From positions 1-64,000 of the forward strand of contig NZ_WSZK01000034.1 in the NCBI RefSeq assembly GCF_009791395.1: DNA of 64,000 bases, written 5' to 3'. Under the pieces are notes generated by a model that searched no databases, was not told the origin of the DNA, and worked only from the letters and a program-made list of their open reading frames with translations. Position numbers and translations under genes: made by a program. The DNA comes from Halomarina oriensis (GTDB taxonomy: Archaea; Halobacteriota; Halobacteria; Halobacteriales; Haloarculaceae). Shown piece after piece: positions 60,326 through 64,000 of this stretch. Position 1 is the first letter of the stretch. Each line of letters starts with the position of its first letter.

Positions 60326-62071
60326 ATGGTCGGTGAAGCCGAGTCGGACGGCGTCGACGCCGCGGACGACCACGCACAGCTCCTCTCCGAGTTGGACGCA
60401 CACGACCTCGCGTTCGCGATGGACGTCGTCGAGGTGAGCGACACGGCGGCCTTCTCGGCCGCCGAGGACGCCGACCCGGACGAGACGTTCCCACAGTCCG
60501 TCGCCAGCGGCGGCCCGACGCCCTCCGGCGTCATCCTCTGGACGCGACTCTCGCCGGACGCCTTCGACTCCGACAGCCCGCTCGCCGTCCGGGTCGCAAC
60601 CGACCCCGACTTCGAGGACGTCGTCTTCGACGGCGTCGTGACCGACGGCGACCGTATCCGCGCTCACGACTACACGGTGAAGGTCGACCTCGACGGCCAC
60701 CTCGACGCCGGTCGGACCTACCACTACCAGTTCGTCTACGATGGCACCGCCTCGCGGAGCGGACGCTGTCGCACCCTGCCTCACCCCGAGGACGCCCCGG
60801 AGTCGGTCAGCTTCGCCGTGCTCGCCTGTCAGAACTACCTCAACGGCTACTACGGCGCGTTCCACCACGTCGCCGAGGAGGACGTCGACTTCCTCGTCCA
60901 CGTCGGTGATTTCATCTACGAGTCCGACGCGGGCGACTTCAAGGGACTGGGGTCGTACGACTACGAGGGCCGGACGCTGGACCTACCGAGCGGCCACAGT
61001 CGGGTCGACGACCTCGACGACTACCGGTACCTCCACCGCGTCTACCGCGAGGACGGCTTCCTCCAGGCGGCCCTGGAGCGCCACACGCTCATCGCGGGCT
61101 GGGACGACCACGAACTCGTCAACGACGTCTACTGGGACTACACGACCGACGCGCCGAACGGCGACCACCCCCGAAGCGACGACCCGGAGTACATGACCGA
61201 ACTCATCGCCGACGCGATGCACGCGTGGTGGGAGTACATCCCCGCCCGCGTCTCGTACGACCCGAACGGTGAGGCGCTCCAGGAGCGGTTTCAGCTCTGG
61301 CGCTCGTTCGAGTTCGGCGACCTCGTGACGCTGGCGATGACCGACGAACGCCTGTTCCGCGACCCGCCACGCGAGGCCATCCCGACGCCCGACAACGTCG
61401 GCCCGCAGTACGAACCGCCGGGTCGGACGATGCTCGGCGACGAACAGCGCGAGTGGCTGGTCGACACCGTCACCGGGTCGGAGACGACGTGGACCGTCTG
61501 GGCCGACGAGGTGCTGACGGTGCCGTTCCGACTCGGCTCCGGCCCGCTGTCGGTCTACCCCGTCCAGGGTGGCTGGGACGGCTACACGCGCGAACGACAG
61601 CAGATTACCGAGGCCATCGGCGCGGCCGACGTCGACAACTTCGTGACGCTCACCGGCGACATGCACTGTTACGTCGCCGCCTACCAGCAGACCTCCTACC
61701 CCGGCCGCGTCTCCGGCGGCGAGGGGGTCGCACAGGGCGAGCGCATCGGCGTCGAGTTCATGACGCCCGCCGTCACCTCGCTCAACGCCGCCGAAGCGCT
61801 CCACATCACGCGCGGGTGGCGTGGCCGACTCACCGAGTCGCTGCTCACCAGACTGGTCACCGGGATGAACCCCCACATCGAGTTCTTCGACAGCCACGGC
61901 TGGGGCTACTCGGTCGTCGAGTTCACTCGTGAGGACTGCACCTACGTCGGCTACGCCGTCGACAAGACGGTCAACTCGCCGCTCGCCGACCGGTCGGTCG
62001 TCACCGCCTACCGCGTCCCCGAAGGGGACGTCGAACTCGAAGACGTCACCTCGTCGTACCGCGGCGAGTGA
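60326..62071 (+). CDS. PhoD-like alkaline phosphatase/phosphodiesterase
   Basis: 581-residue metallophosphoesterase. The PhoD N-domain motif FPQSVASGGPTPSGVILWTRLS (about 55-76) is followed by the metal-site motifs HVGDFIYE, GWDDHELVNDVYW and LTGDMHCYV, whose Asp, His and Cys/Asn-type ligands bind Fe and Ca in PhoD. It releases phosphate from mono- or diesters. Unusually, no Tat signal is seen: the ATG at 60326 begins with acidic MVGEAESDGVDAADDHAQ, and the longer open frame upstream (to 60173) reads across the DoxX start without a signal either. So it may act in the cytoplasm, or the true start carries an undetected sequence. Confidence 0.82.
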   Translation: MVGEAESDGVDAADDHAQLLSELDAHDLAFAMDVVEVSDTAAFSAAEDADPDETFPQSVASGGPTPSGVILWTRLSPDAFDSDSPLAVRVATDPDFEDVVFDGVVTDGDRIRAHDYTVKVDLDGHLDAGRTYHYQFVYDGTASRSGRCRTLPHPEDAPESVSFAVLACQNYLNGYYGAFHHVAEEDVDFLVHVGDFIYESDAGDFKGLGSYDYEGRTLDLPSGHSRVDDLDDYRYLHRVYREDGFLQAALERHTLIAGWDDHELVNDVYWDYTTDAPNGDHPRSDDPEYMTELIADAMHAWWEYIPARVSYDPNGEALQERFQLWRSFEFGDLVTLAMTDERLFRDPPREAIPTPDNVGPQYEPPGRTMLGDEQREWLVDTVTGSETTWTVWADEVLTVPFRLGSGPLSVYPVQGGWDGYTRERQQITEAIGAADVDNFVTLTGDMHCYVAAYQQTSYPGRVSGGEGVAQGERIGVEFMTPAVTSLNAAEALHITRGWRGRLTESLLTRLVTGMNPHIEFFDSHGWGYSVVEFTREDCTYVGYAVDKTVNSPLADRSVVTAYRVPEGDVELEDVTSSYRGE

Positions 62072-62320
62072 AGCGCTCTCCGACCGACCCACCGGGCCGC
62101 GTGACGGGGCGAGGCGAGCGCTACCGAAGCGGACGACCACCCGCACCGCAGCCACCTCAGCTAACGTAGCCGACTGAGGTGCGGTCGGCTCCCCGCGGTG
62201 GACGGGCGTCCGAGAACAGCGTGTCGAGACGGCACTCGGGACGGGGTCGGAGAGGAACGTGAGACGTTGCAGGCCGCCTTACGGCGGGGAGGGATGGTCG
62301 GCGGGGGGGGGCGTACCGCG

Positions 62321-62572
62321 TCACCGGCGCGACGGGAGTTTCGCCTCGACGGCGACGCCCTGTCCACGGGACACGACAGACGTCCCTACGGGGAGCATGC
62401 CCGACGCCACGGGGACGAGTTTGAGGCTCCGACCGCTCGGCGTCTTCACCCACTCGGTCCCGTTCTCGTCGTCCCAGCAGTACGGCGTCCACGACCCGTC
62501 CTCGAACCGTTCCCAGATCTGCGTCTCGCTCACGTACTCCCCCGTCGAACAGCGATAGATTGCTTCGTTCAT
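62321..62572 (-). CDS. Small conserved-looking hypothetical protein (83 residues)
   Basis: An 83-residue acidic protein with two Cys (YRCSTG near 8, PYCWDD near 32) and many Trp residues (WERFEDGSWTPYCW). This resembles small beta-rich zinc-finger-like or wing proteins found singly in haloarchaea. The start at 62572 is preceded by GGGAGAGGT, a Shine-Dalgarno-like stretch, and is preferred to an in-frame ATG 20 codons upstream. It lies between phoD and the P-type ATPase genes with no operon partner. Function unknown. Confidence 0.62.
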   Translation of the reverse strand: MNEAIYRCSTGEYVSETQIWERFEDGSWTPYCWDDENGTEWVKTPSGRSLKLVPVASGMLPVGTSVVSRGQGVAVEAKLPSRR

Positions 62573-62707
62573 CGATACCTCTCCCGGAAAGGACGTCGAC
62601 CAGGAGCGACTACTTGCCCGTTGAGAGGACAACGTGGACTACCCCCCGTCGAAGAATCAATCCGTTCGCTGACACTCCGAGCCGGAGGTGCGACCGGCCG
62701 TCGGCGG

Positions 62708-64000
62708 TCACTCGTCGGGGGTGAGGTCGGGGGTGACCGACGAGAGGCGCATCGCGTTGCCGGTGACCCCGACGGTCATCCCCGCGTCACCGAACAGGAC
62801 GGCGGCCCAGATGGGGAGGCCGAACGGGACGGCCACCGCGAGGGCGGCCTTCGCGGCGAGACTGGTCCAGACGTTCTGTCGGATGACACCGTTGGCGCGG
62901 TGGGAGAGGTCGTAGAGGTAGGGGAGTCGGGAGAGGTCGTCGGCCATCAGCGCGATGTCCGCCGTCTCCAGGGCGGTGTCGGTGCCGGCCGCACCCATCG
63001 CCACACCCACGTCGGCGGTGGCCAGTGCGGGTGCGTCGTTGATGCCGTCGCCGACCATCGCCACCGTGCCGTACTCGCGCCGAAGCGCCTCGACGGCGGT
63101 CACCTTGTCCTCGGGGAGCAGTTCCGCACGCACGTCGTCGACGCCGACCTGCTCGGCGATGGCGTTCGCGGTCCGTTCGTTGTCGCCGGTGAGCATCACG
63201 ACGTGCTCGACGCCCAGTTCGTGGAGCCGCTCGACCATCGCGGCGGCGTCGGGACGGACCTCGTCGGCGACGGCGATGACACCCTCCAGTTCGGCGTCCG
63301 TACCGCCGGACTCCGTCCGGTCTCCGGTCGAGGGCCGCCCGGTGCGGCCGACGAGGACGACGGTCTTCCCCTCGGACTGGAGGCTCGGGACGGTGTCCTC
63401 CAGGAGGTCGAGGCAGTCGTTGCGCTCACAGAGCTGCTGGGTCGTCGTCGTGACCTGCCCGCCCTCCGTCGTCGCGTGGACGTGCGAGAGGTCGAAGCCC
63501 AGTTCCTCGAACAGTCCCGGCTTCCCCGCGACGTGGGGCGTCCCGTCGAGGGCCGCACGGACGCCCTTCCCGGTGAGGCTCTCGAAGTCGGCGACGTCGC
63601 GGTCACCGACCTCCCGACCGTCCGCCTGCGCGACGATGGCCTCGCCGATGGGGTGCTCCGAGCGCCGCTCCAGCCCGCCGGCACACCGGAGTACGTCCGC
63701 CTCGCTGTTCCCGTTGAGCGGAATCACGTCGGTGACGACGAGTTCACCCTTCGTCAGCGTCCCCGTCTTGTCCAGCGCGATGGCGTCGACTTCGCCCATC
63801 GCCTCCAGGTGGTCGCCGCCCTTGACGAGCACGCCGTTCTTGGCGGCGCTGGTGATGCCGGAGACGACGGAGACGGGCGTCGAGATGACGAACGCACACG
63901 GGCAGGCGAGGACGACGAGCGTCAGCCCGCGGACGAACCAGACGGTCCAACTCCCACCGAACGCCAGCGGCGGGACGACCATCGCCAGGAGTGCGACGCT
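62708..64000 (-). CDS. Heavy-metal translocating P1B-type ATPase (partial, N-terminus beyond right edge)
   Basis: C-terminal 430 residues of a metal-exporting or importing ATPase; the frame is open to base 64000. The transmembrane metal site CPC occurs in VVLACPCAFVIS, the phosphorylation motif is DKTGTLTKGE, the HP locus is RRSEHPIGEAI, and the hinge is MVGDGINDAPALA. Two C-terminal helices follow (SLAAKAALAVAVPFGLPIWAAVLFGDAG). A CPC site with a following Ala-Asp-rather-than-Met context suggests Zn/Cd/Pb or Cu, which cannot be separated without helices 7-8 analysis. An insertion (about 165-215) with TGRPSTGDRTESGGTD is disordered and haloarchaea-like. The N-terminal metal-binding domain is outside the window. 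Confidence 0.93.
   Translation of the reverse strand, partial: SVALLAMVVPPLAFGGSWTVWFVRGLTLVVLACPCAFVISTPVSVVSGITSAAKNGVLVKGGDHLEAMGEVDAIALDKTGTLTKGELVVTDVIPLNGNSEADVLRCAGGLERRSEHPIGEAIVAQADGREVGDRDVADFESLTGKGVRAALDGTPHVAGKPGLFEELGFDLSHVHATTEGGQVTTTTQQLCERNDCLDLLEDTVPSLQSEGKTVVLVGRTGRPSTGDRTESGGTDAELEGVIAVADEVRPDAAAMVERLHELGVEHVVMLTGDNERTANAIAEQVGVDDVRAELLPEDKVTAVEALRREYGTVAMVGDGINDAPALATADVGVAMGAAGTDTALETADIALMADDLSRLPYLYDLSHRANGVIRQNVWTSLAAKAALAVAVPFGLPIWAAVLFGDAGMTVGVTGNAMRLSSVTPDLTPDE

Noticed and set aside
62072-62320. Gene or RNA in the spacer with G-runs between phoD and the small protein
   Set aside because: No frame with start, acidic protein and promoter is seen, and there is no tRNA-like cloverleaf.

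Overview
The window is high-GC chromosomal DNA of a halophilic archaeon (class Halobacteria). The proteins are strongly acidic. Most promoters are a TATA element about 27 bp before the start codon, which implies leaderless mRNAs. Exported solute-binding proteins carry twin-arginine lipoprotein signals. TrmB and bacterio-opsin-activator (Bat) type regulators, an Orc1/Cdc6 ATPase and a glpK/gpdABC glycerol system complete the picture. I cannot name the genus. No rRNA, tRNA, CRISPR array or insertion sequence was found.

Most of the window is carbohydrate catabolism. Positions 1-2.0 kb hold a sensor kinase cut by the left edge. From 2.1 to 10.7 kb lies a central glucose block: TrmB regulator, glucose dehydrogenase, GH13 glucosidase, PfkB sugar kinase, GapN-like aldehyde dehydrogenase and pyruvate kinase. 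From 10.7 to 15.0 kb are an aldo/keto reductase and a three-gene set (two Gfo/Idh/MocA dehydrogenases around a TIM-barrel isomerase) for an unidentified sugar or polyol. From 15.4 to 17.8 kb are a CNNM/CorC-type membrane protein and a tandem UspA protein. From 18.0 to 25.0 kb is a complete sugar ABC transporter operon ending in a tiny membrane protein, with its TrmB regulator and a second aldo/keto reductase. From 25.1 to 27.2 kb are a zinc-ribbon membrane protein and an Orc1/Cdc6 paralog.

From 27.4 to 34.8 kb is a divergent glycerol locus: putative facilitator and glycerol kinase on one side, three-subunit glycerol-3-phosphate dehydrogenase on the other. It is followed by tenA, a UspA protein and PEP carboxylase. 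From 38.9 to 50.2 kb is a starch/maltodextrin locus: TrmB, glucoamylase, ABC ATPase divergent from a binding protein and two permeases, a wHTH/zinc-ribbon protein and a cytoplasmic alpha-amylase. A Bat-type regulator follows.

The right end (51.0-64.0 kb) is mixed: an acyltransferase/lyase plus CoA-transferase pair, a possible 39-residue lipoprotein, a DUF4396 membrane protein, a probable N-carbamoylsarcosine amidase with hydantoinase HyuB/HyuA, DoxX and PhoD proteins, and a metal P-type ATPase cut by the right edge.

Together the genes describe uptake and intracellular hydrolysis of alpha-glucans, oxidation of glucose by an Entner-Doudoroff-type route ending in pyruvate kinase, and feeding of glycerol and PEP into central metabolism. 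Four promoters (gdh, the gapN-like gene, a uspA and ppc) share a TACT-N7/8-GAGTA-like element just upstream of TATA, which suggests one TrmB-type regulon. The most distinctive accessory module is the hydantoinase/carbamoylsarcosinase cluster, a plausible route from N-methylhydantoin to sarcosine.
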